Assembly: GCF_000971195.1 (NCBI RefSeq)
Contig: NZ_BBLZ01000004.1
Span: 310,001 to 374,000 of the forward strand
From: Demequina soli
GTDB taxonomy: Bacteria; Actinomycetota; Actinomycetes; Actinomycetales; Demequinaceae
Direction of reading: 5' to 3'
Length of the DNA stretch: 64,000 nucleotides
Under the pieces are notes generated by a model that saw nothing but the letters and a program-made list of their open reading frames with translations, ran no database searches and was not told the DNA's origin. Both the position numbers and the translations under genes were made by a program. Below are positions 29,623 through 39,690 of the stretch, in pieces (position 1 is the first letter of the stretch; each line of letters begins with the position of its first letter).

Positions 29623-31502
29623 GCGTCCAGCATGCCAGCCTTGCCCCGGAGGGCCTGGTAGACGGTCCGCGCGGTGCCCGATCCCACGCCGGGCACGAGC
29701 GCGATCTGCTCGATCGACGCCTCCTTGAGGCGCGCGAGCGACCCGAAGTGCGTGAGCAGCGCCTTGGCCCGCGTCGGGCCCACGCCGGGGACCTCGTCGA
29801 GCTGCGAGACCTTCATGGCCTTGGTGCGCTTGGCGCGGTGGTGCTTGATCGCGAACCGGTGGGCCTCGTCGCGGACGCGCTGGAGCAGGTAGAGGGCCTC
29901 GGAGCCGCGCGGCAGGATCACCGGGAAGTCGTCGCCCGGCACCCACACCTCCTCGAGGCGCTTCGCGAGCCCCACCACGGCGATGTCGGGCACGCCGACC
30001 TCGTCGAGCGTGCGCCGCGCGGCGTTGACCTGGGGCAGGCCGCCGTCGACCACCACGAGCTGCGGCGGGTAGGCGAAGCGCGCGGACTCGCGCTCCTCGG
30101 GGGGCAGCCGCGACTCCTCGAGGTAGCGCGTGAAGCGCCGCGACAGCACCTCGTGCATCGCCTCGGTGTCGTCGACCGCGTCCGCGATGGAGAACTGGCG
30201 GTACTCCGGCTTGCGCGCGATCGCGTCCTCGAACACCACCATCGAGCCCACCTGGTTGGTGCCCTGGGTGTGGGAGATGTCGTAGCACTCGATCCGGAGC
30301 GGCGCCTCGGTGAGCCCGAGCGCCTCCTGCAGCTCCTGCAGCGCCGCCGACCGCGTGGTGATGTCCGACGCGCGCTTGAGCCGGTGCTGCTCGAGCACCT
30401 GGACCGCGTTGCCGTGGCCCGTGGTCGCGAGCTCGGCCTTCTTCCCCCGCGCAGGCACGCGCATCGTCACCTTGGAGCCTCGCAGGCCCGACAGCCACTC
30501 CGTGAGGGACGATGCGTCGCCGGGCAGGTGCGGCACCAGCACCTCGGGCGGCACGTCCTCCGCATCCACGGACCCGTAGGCCTCCTCGAGCAGGCGGCTC
30601 ACCATCGCGGGGCCGTCGAGCGGCTCGGGCTTGTCGACCACCCAGCCGCGCTCGCCGGCGATGCGCCCGTCGCGGACGTGGAACACGTGGGCGGCGGCCT
30701 CGAGCTCGTCGTCCTCGAGGGAGAAGATGTCGGTGTCGACGCCCGGGTCGAGCACGATCGCGTTGCGGGCCATCACCGCGTCGAGCGCGCGGAGCCGGTC
30801 CCTCGCGCGCGCCGCGGACTCGAAGTCCTCGCGCTCCGCCGCCGCGTGCATCGTCTCCGTGAGGTCGCGTACCAGGGGCTTCGCGTCACCCGCGAGCACG
30901 TGGCACACGCGATCGGCGAGCTCGCGGTGATCCTCGGGCGAGATCCGGCCCACGCACGGCGCGGAGCACTTGTCGATGTATCCGAGCAGGCACGGCCGGC
31001 CCTGCCGCTCGGCCTTGCGGAACACGCCGGGCGCGCATGTGCGGACCGGGAGCGCGGTGAGCAGCGTGTCGACCGTCTCGCGGATCGCCCACGCCTTGGC
31101 GTACGGCCCGAAGTAGCGGACGCCCTTCTTGCGGTCGCCACGCATCACCTGGATGCGCGGGAAGCGCTCGTTCATGGTGACCGCGAGGTACGGGTAGGAC
31201 TTGTCGTCGCGGAAGACCACGTTGAACCGCGGGTCGTACTGCTTGATCCAGGTGTGCTCGAGGATGAGCGCCTCGACCTCGTTGCGCACCACCGTCCATT
31301 CGACGGACGATGCGGTGGTCACCATGGCGCGCGTGCGCGGGTGGAGCTGGGAGAGGTCCTGGAAGTAGTTGGCCAGGCGGGCGCGCAGGCTCTTCGCCTT
31401 GCCCACGTAGACCACGCGGCCGTGCGGGTCGCGGAACCGGTACACGCCGGGCTGCGTCGGGATGGTGCCCGGCGCGGGGCGGTACGAGGCGGGGTCGGTC
31501 AC
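29619..31502 (-). CDS. uvrC: Excinuclease ABC subunit C
   Basis: UvrC makes both incisions in nucleotide excision repair. The 627-residue protein has the N-terminal GIY-YIG nuclease (PGVYRFRD...[11 protein letters not shown]), a Cys cluster ([13 protein letters not shown]), the UvrB-binding UVR helix near residue 210 ([16 protein letters not shown]), the C-terminal RNase H-like nuclease ([13 protein letters not shown] and VVVDGG), and a helix-hairpin-helix pair at the end. The GTG start lies 6 nt after a TAGGCT box. It is 20 bp after uvrA. Confidence 0.96.
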   Translation of the reverse strand: MTDPASYRPAPGTIPTQPGVYRFRDPHGRVVYVGKAKSLRARLANYFQDLSQLHPRTRAMVTTASSVEWTVVRNEVEALILEHTWIKQYDPRFNVVFRDDKSYPYLAVTMNERFPRIQVMRGDRKKGVRYFGPYAKAWAIRETVDTLLTALPVRTCAPGVFRKAERQGRPCLLGYIDKCSAPCVGRISPEDHRELADRVCHVLAGDAKPLVRDLTETMHAAAEREDFESAARARDRLRALDAVMARNAIVLDPGVDTDIFSLEDDELEAAAHVFHVRDGRIAGERGWVVDKPEPLDGPAMVSRLLEEAYGSVDAEDVPPEVLVPHLPGDASSLTEWLSGLRGSKVTMRVPARGKKAELATTGHGNAVQVLEQHRLKRASDITTRSAALQELQEALGLTEAPLRIECYDISHTQGTNQVGSMVVFEDAIARKPEYRQFSIADAVDDTEAMHEVLSRRFTRYLEESRLPPEERESARFAYPPQLVVVDGGLPQVNAARRTLDEVGVPDIAVVGLAKRLEEVWVPGDDFPVILPRGSEALYLLQRVRDEAHRFAIKHHRAKRTKAMKVSQLDEVPGVGPTRAKALLTHFGSLARLKEASIEQIALVPGVGSGTARTVYQALRGKAGMLDA

Positions 31503-31508
31503 GTCGCC

Positions 31509-31514
31509 AGCCTA
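31509..31514 (-). promoter_or_regulatory. -10 box (TAGGCT) for leaderless uvrC
   Basis: TAGGCT on the minus strand ends 6 nt before the GTG at 31502, in the 20-bp gap after uvrA. It implies that uvrC-rapZ-yvcK-whiA can be transcribed independently of the LexA-controlled uvrA promoter. Confidence 0.55.
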
Positions 31515-31522
31515 CGCACGCC

Positions 31523-34363
31523 TCACGCGGGCGCCGGGGCGCCCAGGATCTCCGCGAGGAAGAGGCCCGTGTGGGAGCCCTCCGCGCGCGCGATCTCCTC
31601 GGGCGTGCCTTCCGCGATCACCATGCCGCCGCCGGAACCGCCCTCGGGACCCATGTCGATCACCCAGTCCGAGGACTTGATGACGTCGAGGTTGTGCTCG
31701 ATCACGATCACCGTGTTGCCCTTGTCGACGAGGCCCTGGAGCACGCCGAGGAGCTTGCGGACGTCCTCGAAATGCAGGCCGGTGGTGGGCTCGTCGAGGA
31801 CGTAGATGGTGCGGCCGGTGGAGCGGCGCTGGAGCTCGGAGGCGAGCTTGACGCGCTGCGCCTCGCCGCCCGACAGGGTGGGGGCGGGCTGGCCGAGGCG
31901 GACGTAGCCGAGCCCCACCTCGACGAGCGTGGTGAGGTGGCGCGCGATCGACGGGATCGCCTCGAAGAAGTGGGCGGCCTCCTCGATCGGCATGTCGAGC
32001 ACGTCGGACACGTTCTTGCCCTTGAAGTGCACCTCGAGCGTCTCGCGGTTGTAGCGGGCGCCCTTGCACACCTCGCACGGGACGTACACGTCCGGCAGGA
32101 AGTTCATCTCGATCTTGAGCGTGCCGTCACCCGCGCACGCCTCGCATCGTCCGCCCTTGACGTTGAAGGAGAACCGGCCGGGCCCGTAGCCGCGGACCTT
32201 CGCCTCCTGGGTGTCCGCGAAGAGCTTGCGGACCTTGTCCCACACGCCGGTGTAGGTCGCGGGGTTGGAGCGCGGGGTGCGGCCGATGGGCCCCTGGTCG
32301 ACGTGGACGATCTTGTCGAGCTGGTCGACGCCCGTGATGCGGGTGTGGCGGCCCGCGACCTGGCGCGCGCCGTTGAGGGTGTTGGCGAGCGACGTGTAGA
32401 GGATGCCGTTGACCAGGGTCGACTTGCCGGAGCCGGACACGCCGGTCACCGCGGTGAGGACGCCGAGCGGGAAGTCCACGTCGATGCCGCGCAGGTTGTT
32501 CTCGCGCGCGCCGACCACGGTGACCTTGCGCTTCCGATCGATCGGGCGGCGGCTCTCGGGCAGCGCGATCGAGCGGCGGCCCGACACGTAGGCGCCCGTC
32601 ATGGAGCGCTCGTTGACCAGCAGCTCCTCGTAGGTGCCCGAGTGGACCACCTCTCCCCCGTGCTCGCCGGCGCCGGGGCCGATGTCGACCACCCAGTCGG
32701 CGGTGCGGATGGTGTCCTCGTCGTGCTCGACGACGATGAGCGTGTTGCCCAGGTCGCGCAGGCGCGTGAGGGTGTCGATGAGGCGGCGGTTGTCGCGCTG
32801 GTGGAGGCCGATCGACGGCTCGTCGAGGACGTAGAGCACGCCCACGAGGCCCGAGCCGATCTGCGTGGCCAGGCGGATGCGCTGCGCCTCACCGCCCGAC
32901 AACGTGCCCGCGGCGCGCGAGAGCGTGAGGTAGTCGAGACCCACGTCGAGCAGGAAGCCCAGGCGCGCGTCGATCTCCTTGAGGACCTGGACGGCGATCT
33001 GGCGGCCGCGCTCGTCGAGGTCCGCCTCCTGGAGGAAGCTGCGGGCCTCGGCGATGGACAGCTCGGCGAGCTCCGCGATGGAGCGGCCGCCGATGGTGAC
33101 GGCGAGCACCTCGGGCTTGAGGCGCGCCCCACCGCACACGGGGCACGGGACCTCGCGCATGTACGCCTCGTAGCGGTCGCGCGAGAACTCGGACTCGGTC
33201 TGCTCGTGGAGGCGCTCGATCCACGTGATCGCGCCCTCGAAGCCGGTGGTGTACTGCCGCTCGCGGCCGTAGCGGTTCTTGAAGCGGACGTGGACCTTGT
33301 AGTCCTTGCCCGTGAGGATCGCGGACTGGACGTCCTTGGGCAGGTCCCTCCACGGGGTGTCCATCGAGAAGCCCAGGTCGTCGGCGAGCGCGGTGAGCGT
33401 GCGCGCGAAGTAGTCGCTCGACGTGGAGGCCCACGGCGCGACGGCGCCGCCGGCGAGCGACAGGTCGCGGTCGGGGACCACCAGGTCGGGGTCCACCTCG
33501 AGGCGGATGCCGATGCCGGTGCACTCGGGGCACGCGCCGTACGGGGCGTTGAAGGAGAAGGTGCGCGGCTCCATCTCCTCGAGCGTGAGGACGTGGTCGT
33601 TGGGGCACGCACGCTTCTCGGAGTAGCGGCGCGGCTCGATGTCGCCGTCGACCGGGTCGATCACGACGAGGCCGTCGGCGATGCGCAGCGCGGTCTCGAC
33701 GGAGTCGGTGAGGCGCTGGCGGACGCCGTCGCGCGCCACCAGGCGGTCGACGACCACCTCGATGTCGTGCTTGAGCTTCTTCTCGAGCTGGGGCGGCTCG
33801 GTGAGCTGGACGGTCTCGCCGTCGACGCGGGCGCGCGCGAAGCCCTGCTGCTGGAGGTCCTCGAACAGGTCCTGGTACTCGCCCTTGCGGCCGCGGATGA
33901 CGGGCGCGAGCACCTGGTAGCGCGTGCCCTCGGGCAGCGCGAGCACGGAGTCGACGATCTGCTGCGGCGTCTGCGCCTGGATGATCTCGCCGCACACCGG
34001 GCAGTGCGGGGTGCCGACGCGCGCGTAGAGCAGGCGCAGGTAGTCGTAGACCTCGGTGATGGTGCCGACCGTCGAGCGCGGGTTGCGGTTGGTCGACTTC
34101 TGGTCGATCGACACCGCCGGGCTGAGGCCCTCGATGAAGTCGACGTCGGGCTTGTCCATCTGCCCGAGGAACTGTCGCGCGTACGCGCTCAGCGACTCGA
34201 CGTAGCGGCGCTGCCCCTCCGCGAAGATCGTGTCGAACGCGAGGGACGACTTGCCGGAGCCGGACAGGCCGGAGAAGACGATGAGTGCGTCGCGGGGAAG
34301 GTCGAGGTCGACACCCTTGAGGTTGTGCTCACGCGCACCGCGGACGAGGAGACGGTCGTTCAC
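31523..34363 (-). CDS. uvrA: Excinuclease ABC subunit A
   Basis: UvrA recognises damaged DNA and loads UvrB. The 946-residue protein has two ABC ATPase modules ([11 protein letters not shown] near residue 33 and [12 protein letters not shown] near 645), two LSGGEAQR signatures, and zinc-finger Cys pairs ([15 protein letters not shown] and CEACAGDG...CEVCKG). The GTG start at 34363 is 6 nt after a TAGCAT box; an upstream ATG is out of frame. A perfect LexA box overlaps the expected -35 region, so SOS induction is likely. Confidence 0.97.
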   Translation of the reverse strand: MNDRLLVRGAREHNLKGVDLDLPRDALIVFSGLSGSGKSSLAFDTIFAEGQRRYVESLSAYARQFLGQMDKPDVDFIEGLSPAVSIDQKSTNRNPRSTVGTITEVYDYLRLLYARVGTPHCPVCGEIIQAQTPQQIVDSVLALPEGTRYQVLAPVIRGRKGEYQDLFEDLQQQGFARARVDGETVQLTEPPQLEKKLKHDIEVVVDRLVARDGVRQRLTDSVETALRIADGLVVIDPVDGDIEPRRYSEKRACPNDHVLTLEEMEPRTFSFNAPYGACPECTGIGIRLEVDPDLVVPDRDLSLAGGAVAPWASTSSDYFARTLTALADDLGFSMDTPWRDLPKDVQSAILTGKDYKVHVRFKNRYGRERQYTTGFEGAITWIERLHEQTESEFSRDRYEAYMREVPCPVCGGARLKPEVLAVTIGGRSIAELAELSIAEARSFLQEADLDERGRQIAVQVLKEIDARLGFLLDVGLDYLTLSRAAGTLSGGEAQRIRLATQIGSGLVGVLYVLDEPSIGLHQRDNRRLIDTLTRLRDLGNTLIVVEHDEDTIRTADWVVDIGPGAGEHGGEVVHSGTYEELLVNERSMTGAYVSGRRSIALPESRRPIDRKRKVTVVGARENNLRGIDVDFPLGVLTAVTGVSGSGKSTLVNGILYTSLANTLNGARQVAGRHTRITGVDQLDKIVHVDQGPIGRTPRSNPATYTGVWDKVRKLFADTQEAKVRGYGPGRFSFNVKGGRCEACAGDGTLKIEMNFLPDVYVPCEVCKGARYNRETLEVHFKGKNVSDVLDMPIEEAAHFFEAIPSIARHLTTLVEVGLGYVRLGQPAPTLSGGEAQRVKLASELQRRSTGRTIYVLDEPTTGLHFEDVRKLLGVLQGLVDKGNTVIVIEHNLDVIKSSDWVIDMGPEGGSGGGMVIAEGTPEEIARAEGSHTGLFLAEILGAPAPA

Positions 34364-34369
34364 CCGGCC

Positions 34370-34375
34370 ATGCTA
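34370..34375 (-). promoter_or_regulatory. -10 box (TAGCAT) for leaderless uvrA
   Basis: TAGCAT on the minus strand ends 6 nt before the GTG at 34363. The LexA box starts 13 bp further upstream, placing the repressor across the -35 region. Confidence 0.6.
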
Positions 34376-34388
34376 CGCGGAAACGCCT

Positions 34389-34404
34389 TCGAACACACGT
34401 TCGA
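34389..34404 (-). promoter_or_regulatory. Perfect LexA (SOS) box upstream of uvrA
   Basis: TCGAACACACGTTCGA matches the actinobacterial SOS consensus TCGAAC-N4-GTTCGA without a mismatch. It is centred about 33 bp upstream of the uvrA start and overlaps the predicted -35 region. No comparable box was seen near uvrB, uvrC or polA. Confidence 0.88.
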
Positions 34405-34480
34405 CTCGCGCGTGTCGCGGCCCGGAGGCGCCACCTCGACGCACCGCGCCTGGCGCCCGAGCACCGCGCCCGCTTCCTGG

Positions 34481-34527
34481 GAGGTGCTCAGTGCGCAAGA
34501 TCGCAAGAATCGGGCACTGAGCACCTC
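34481..34527. repeat. 14-bp perfect inverted repeat in the uvrA / membrane-protein divergent region
   Basis: GAGGTGCTCAGTGC (34481-34494) is exactly inverted at 34514-34527, with a 19-nt spacer that is relatively A-rich. It is 77 bp upstream of the uvrA LexA box and 54 bp upstream of the operator of the divergent cassette. It could be a regulator site, a transcript hairpin, or another member of the intergenic paired repeats. Confidence 0.6.
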
Positions 34528-34580
34528 GAAGCGCGACGGCCCGTCGCACGCGGCAACCCACACCACTGCGCCGCACGGTG

Positions 34581-34625
34581 GACTTTCCAGATCGGCAAGT
34601 CATAGGGTTGCCGATATGGAAAGTC
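34581..34625 (+). promoter_or_regulatory. Large palindromic operator covering the cassette promoter and start codon
   Basis: The left arm GACTTTCCAGATCGGCAA (34581-34598) and right arm TTGCCGATATGGAAAGTC (34608-34625) are inverse with one mismatch. Between and within them lie TGGACT (34579-34584, -35-like) and TAGGGT (34603-34608, -10), 18 bp apart, with the ATG 7 nt after the -10. The ATG lies inside the right arm. Binding here would block RNA polymerase; the winged-helix protein encoded by the second gene is the obvious candidate repressor. Confidence 0.7.
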
Positions 34626-35059
34626 ACGAGATGGCCGGCGCGGAGCTTGCCGCGGTCGAGGCCACGCGACGGCGCGCAGCCACACGCACCACACCATCGC
34701 CATGGTTCAGCGCGGCCTCCAGCACCCTTGTCGCCGCGTACGTCCTCACCATCCTGATCCCGGATGGCCTGCCGAAGTTCGCGAGCACCGCGGTGCTCGG
34801 GGGGCTCACGGTCGCGCTCGCGTTCGGTCAAGCTCGGCGGACCGGCGTGCGTCGGTACTCATGGTCGAAGCGCCAGGCCGCGGCCCTCGCAGCGGGCATC
34901 GCGACCCTGCTCGGGATCCTCTGCTTCGCCGTGTGGCTCCACGTCGCGCATCCGCTCACATGGGCGACCGTGGCATGCGCGACCGCGGCGTGGGCCACGA
35001 CGTTCACGTGGCACCGGTGGATCTACCGGTTGCGCAACGACGTGGTTCTTGCGACATGA
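34616..35059 (+). CDS. Small integral membrane protein paired with a winged-helix regulator
   Basis: A 147-residue protein with four hydrophobic segments (roughly residues 34-52, 58-74, 88-108 and 112-130), basic loops (QARRTGVRRYSWSKRQ) and no signal peptide. I do not recognise a named family. The soluble N-terminus (about 30 residues) is charged. The ATG is set by the leaderless promoter and palindrome. Its stop overlaps the ATG of the regulator gene (ATGA), so the two are co-translated. Small membrane protein plus wHTH pairs occur in many actinobacteria; they could form a membrane-stress sensor or an antibiotic-response unit, but the function is unknown. Confidence 0.75.
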   Translation: MESHEMAGAELAAVEATRRRAATRTTPSPWFSAASSTLVAAYVLTILIPDGLPKFASTAVLGGLTVALAFGQARRTGVRRYSWSKRQAAALAAGIATLLGILCFAVWLHVAHPLTWATVACATAAWATTFTWHRWIYRLRNDVVLAT

Positions 35060-35382
35060 CGGCCCAACCGCCGTTCGACGAGCTCATCCATGCTCCCCAC
35101 CGCCTGCGGATCATGGCGACGCTCGTGGCGGTCGGCACGGACGTCGAGTTCCAGGCGTTGCAGGACATCCTGGAAGTCGCCGCTCCTGTGGTGAGCAAGC
35201 ATCTGCGCTTGCTTGCCGACGCGGGCTACGTCCGTATCCTCAAGCCTCGCGGACTAGGGCGGGCGCGTACCTGGGTTGAGGCGACGCCGGCGGGCCGCGA
35301 CGCCTACATCAGCCACGTCGCCGCACTGCGCACAATCCTCGAGCAGGTCGGACCCGAGACACGCACCAGTGGTGAAGGATGA
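35056..35382 (+). CDS. Winged-helix transcriptional regulator (ArsR/MarR-like fold)
   Basis: A 108-residue single-domain DNA-binding protein. The sequence FDELIHAPHRLRIMATLV opens the fold, followed by the recognition region FQALQDILEVAAPVVSKHLRLLADAGYVRI (helix-turn-helix, residues about 34-63) and a basic wing (KPRGLGRARTWVEATPAG). This resembles the stand-alone winged-helix proteins annotated as DNA-binding HTH_27/ArsR-like in actinobacteria. No metal-binding Cys are present, so metal sensing is unlikely. It probably autoregulates the cassette through the palindrome at 34581-34625. Confidence 0.82.
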   Translation: MTAQPPFDELIHAPHRLRIMATLVAVGTDVEFQALQDILEVAAPVVSKHLRLLADAGYVRILKPRGLGRARTWVEATPAGRDAYISHVAALRTILEQVGPETRTSGEG

Positions 35383-35386
35383 GCAC

Positions 35387-35671
35387 ATGAGCCTCTACGC
35401 CGTCCACTACTCCTACGACGAGCGCTCCGCCGAGCGCGAGGACATGCGTCCGGTCCACCGCGAGTGGATCATGACGCTCGTCGACGAGGGGGTCGCCAAG
35501 GCGTTCTCGCGCTACGAGGACGGCGGCGAGCCCGGCGCCCTGTTGATCTTCGAGGCCGACAGCGCCGATGACATCGAGGCGATGCTCGCGGACGACCCGT
35601 ACCAGCGCGCGGGCCTCGTGGTCTCGCACTCGGTGCGGACATGGCCGGCCGGCGGCCCCTGGACCGCCTGA
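35387..35671 (+). CDS. YciI-family protein
   Basis: A 94-residue ferredoxin-like alpha+beta protein: LYAVHYSYDERSAEREDMRPVHREWI, with the conserved His-Arg region, then GALLIFEADSADDIEAMLADDPYQRAGLV, which matches the YciI dimerisation domain. Some family members carry an active His/Asp pair and act on chlorinated aromatics; most have no known function. GAAGGA lies 8 nt before the ATG. It is 4 bp after the regulator gene, so it is probably the third gene of this small operon. Confidence 0.85.
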   Translation: MSLYAVHYSYDERSAEREDMRPVHREWIMTLVDEGVAKAFSRYEDGGEPGALLIFEADSADDIEAMLADDPYQRAGLVVSHSVRTWPAGGPWTA

Positions 35672-35682
35672 CGCCTCAGCCC

Positions 35683-35751
35683 GGCCCTTGCGGCAGCGGA
35701 TCCTGTCGCCCATGCCCCGCTCGGCGGCCTTGTGGCAGCGGATCCTGTCGC
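35683..35751. repeat. Two direct copies of a 26-bp repeat between converging genes
   Basis: Both copies share TTG(C/T)GGCAGCGGATCCTG followed by TCGC and a GGCC(C) lead: copy 1 at 35683-35709, copy 2 at 35726-35751, about 42 bp apart. They fill the gap between the converging YciI and terC genes. Only two units, no arrays and no cas genes, so not a CRISPR. This is the only converging junction here with direct rather than inverted copies. Confidence 0.75.
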
Positions 35752-35822
35752 GTCGGGGAAGGGCTAGGGCGCCGCGTCCTCGTAGCGGTGCTCCCGCGGG
35801 AGCCCCTCCCTCAGTGCGCGCA

Positions 35823-36818
35823 TCAGTCCTCCGCGGGTGCCTCGGCCTCGCGCCGCCCCGACACGACGATCGACACCAGCGCCGCTCCCCCGATCGCGAC
35901 CACGATCACCCCGAGCGACAGCCACGTGGGGATCTCGGGCACCGCCTCGACCGGGTGGCCGCCGTTGATGAACGGCAGCGTGTTCTGGTGCAGCGCCTCG
36001 AACACGAGCTTGACGCCGATGAACGCGAGCACGATCGCGAGCCCGACATTGAGGTAGATGAGCCTGCTCAGCAGACCCTCGACCACGAAGAACAGCTGCC
36101 GCAGGCCCATGAGCGCGAACGCGTTCGCTGTGAAGACGATGTACGGGTCGTCGGTGAGCCCGAAGATCGCCGGGATCGAGTCGAGGGCGAACAGCACGTC
36201 CGTCGAGCCGATCGCGATCATCACGATGAGCAGCGGCGTGACCATGCGCCGGCCGGCCTCACGCACGAAGGCCCTGCCGTCGCGGTAGCCGTCGGTGGTC
36301 GGCAGCACGCGCCGCGCGTACGCGACCAGGCGGTTCTCGCGGTACTCCTCCTCGCCGTCGCCTCCCCCGCTCTCACGGGCGACGTGCACCGCGGTGTAGA
36401 GGAGGAACGCGCCGAAGATGTAGAAGACCCACGAGAACGCGCTGAGCGCGGCCGCGCCGGCCGCGATGAACAGGCCGCGCAGCACGAGCGCGAGCGCGAC
36501 GCCGAACAGCAGCACCTTCTGGCGATGCTCCGGCGGCACCTGGAAGCGCGCGAGGATCACCAGGAACACGAAGAGGTTGTCGACCGAGAGGGACCACTCG
36601 GTCAGCCATCCCGCGAAGAACTCGGTCGAGCTCTGGGCGCTGTCCCACGCGATCATCGACACGCCGAACACTGCGGCGAGCCCCACGTAGAAGAGCGTCC
36701 AGGTCACCGACTCACGGAACGTGGGCTGGTGAGGCCTGCGCACGACGACGTAGAAGTCGAACGCGATGATGGCGATGACGCCGATGATGGTGACAGCCCA
36801 GACGAGTCCCGATTCCAC
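35823..36818 (-). CDS. TerC-family integral membrane protein
   Basis: A 331-residue membrane protein with about nine hydrophobic helices. The family motifs are WSLSVDNLFVFLVILARF (with the acidic residues thought to bind metal) and GSTDVLFALDSIPAIFGLTDDPYIVFTAN. TerC/Alx-type proteins export or balance manganese and help insert or metallate exported proteins; tellurite resistance is only one named trait. It lies downstream of uvrB, a common actinobacterial neighbour. The short 56-bp upstream gap leaves no room for an Mn2+ riboswitch of the yybP-ykoY type. Confidence 0.9.
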   Translation of the reverse strand: MESGLVWAVTIIGVIAIIAFDFYVVVRRPHQPTFRESVTWTLFYVGLAAVFGVSMIAWDSAQSSTEFFAGWLTEWSLSVDNLFVFLVILARFQVPPEHRQKVLLFGVALALVLRGLFIAAGAAALSAFSWVFYIFGAFLLYTAVHVARESGGGDGEEEYRENRLVAYARRVLPTTDGYRDGRAFVREAGRRMVTPLLIVMIAIGSTDVLFALDSIPAIFGLTDDPYIVFTANAFALMGLRQLFFVVEGLLSRLIYLNVGLAIVLAFIGVKLVFEALHQNTLPFINGGHPVEAVPEIPTWLSLGVIVVAIGGAALVSIVVSGRREAEAPAED

Positions 36819-36874
36819 CGGTTCATCCTAGGGGCCGCGACCCCACCGCCGGCCCGCATGGGGACGGGAACGCC

Positions 36875-38935
<2,061 letters not shown>

Positions 38936-38942
38936 GGGGTCC

Positions 38943-38948
38943 ACGGTA
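38943..38948 (-). promoter_or_regulatory. -10 box (TACCGT) for leaderless uvrB
   Basis: TACCGT on the minus strand ends 7 nt before the ATG at 38935 and overlaps the alternative GTG codon, arguing against that GTG as the start. Confidence 0.5.
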
Positions 38949-38996
38949 CGCCGGGCCTCCGACAGGACGATGCGGCGGCCGCCCGCCGCGGCGGCG

Positions 38997-39590
38997 TCAC
39001 CGGGGGACGTTCAACGACCAGAACGCGTCGACCTGCGCGTCGAGGTCCTCGACCGCGCCCGAGCCGTCGAGCACCACGTCCGCGATCGCGGCCCGCTGCT
39101 CGTCCGTCGCCTGCGCGCGGATCCGGGCCCGCGCATCGTCCGCCGTCATGCCGCGCGTCTCGACCATGCGCCGCACGCGCACGTCCTCGGGCGCAGCGAC
39201 CGTGACGACCAGGTCGAAGTCGGGGCCCTGGCCGCTCTCGAGCAGCAGCGGGATGTCGTGCACGATCACGCCGACGCCCTCGCGCCGCGCCTGCCGGTCC
39301 GCCGCGGATCCCATCGCGATGACGTACGGGTGGACGATCGCGTTGAGGCGCAGCCGCGCGCCCTCGTCGCGGAACACGATCGCGGCGAGCGCGAAGCGGT
39401 CGAGCGCGCCGTCCGCGATCACGCGGTCGCCGAACTCCGAGGCGATGTCGACGAGCGCGGCCGAACCGGGCTCCACCGCCCGCCGCGCCAGCTGGTCGTG
39501 GTCGATGACGCGCGCCCCGAGCGCACCGAAGCGCGCGGAGGCGGTGGACTTGCCCGAGGCGATCCCCCCGGTGAGGCCGATGCGAAGCAC
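38997..39590 (-). CDS. coaE: Dephospho-CoA kinase
   Basis: CoaE phosphorylates the ribose of dephospho-CoA in the last step of coenzyme A synthesis. From GTG 39590 it has 197 residues: [20 protein letters not shown] (P-loop GGIASGKS, residues 8-15), [18 protein letters not shown] and [11 protein letters not shown], all family motifs. The frame continues upstream, but the start was placed so the P-loop is N-terminal, as in the family. It lies between rpsA and uvrB, the usual actinobacterial position. Some actinobacterial CoaE proteins carry a C-terminal extra domain; this one does not. Confidence 0.93.
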   Translation of the reverse strand: MLRIGLTGGIASGKSTASARFGALGARVIDHDQLARRAVEPGSAALVDIASEFGDRVIADGALDRFALAAIVFRDEGARLRLNAIVHPYVIAMGSAADRQARREGVGVIVHDIPLLLESGQGPDFDLVVTVAAPEDVRVRRMVETRGMTADDARARIRAQATDEQRAAIADVVLDGSGAVEDLDAQVDAFWSLNVPR

Positions 39591-39642
39591 GGGGGCAGTC
39601 AAGCATGCCCCTCCGACGGGCGCCAATCCAGGCCGGATGCGA

Positions 39643-39676
39643 CGAAGGCCGCCACCCCGGAGGGTGACGGCCTTCG
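39643..39676 (-). terminator. Hairpin terminator after rpsA
   Basis: A 15-bp stem (CGAAGGCCGCCACCC with GGGTGACGGCCTTCG, one G-U pair) with a 4-nt loop lies 15 bp past the rpsA stop on the minus strand. Confidence 0.75.
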
Positions 39677-39690
39677 ATCGAGCTTGGGGC

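Noticed and set aside
35683-35751. CRISPR-like direct repeats
   Set aside because: Only two units, an irregular spacer of about 16 bp and no cas genes.
36819-36874. Mn2+ riboswitch (yybP-ykoY) upstream of terC
   Set aside because: Only 56 bp separate terC from the uvrB stop, too short for the riboswitch, and no conserved core was seen.
38936-38944. GTG at 38944 as uvrB start
   Set aside because: It overlaps the likely -10 box, and the ATG at 38935 has the leaderless spacing seen at many other genes.
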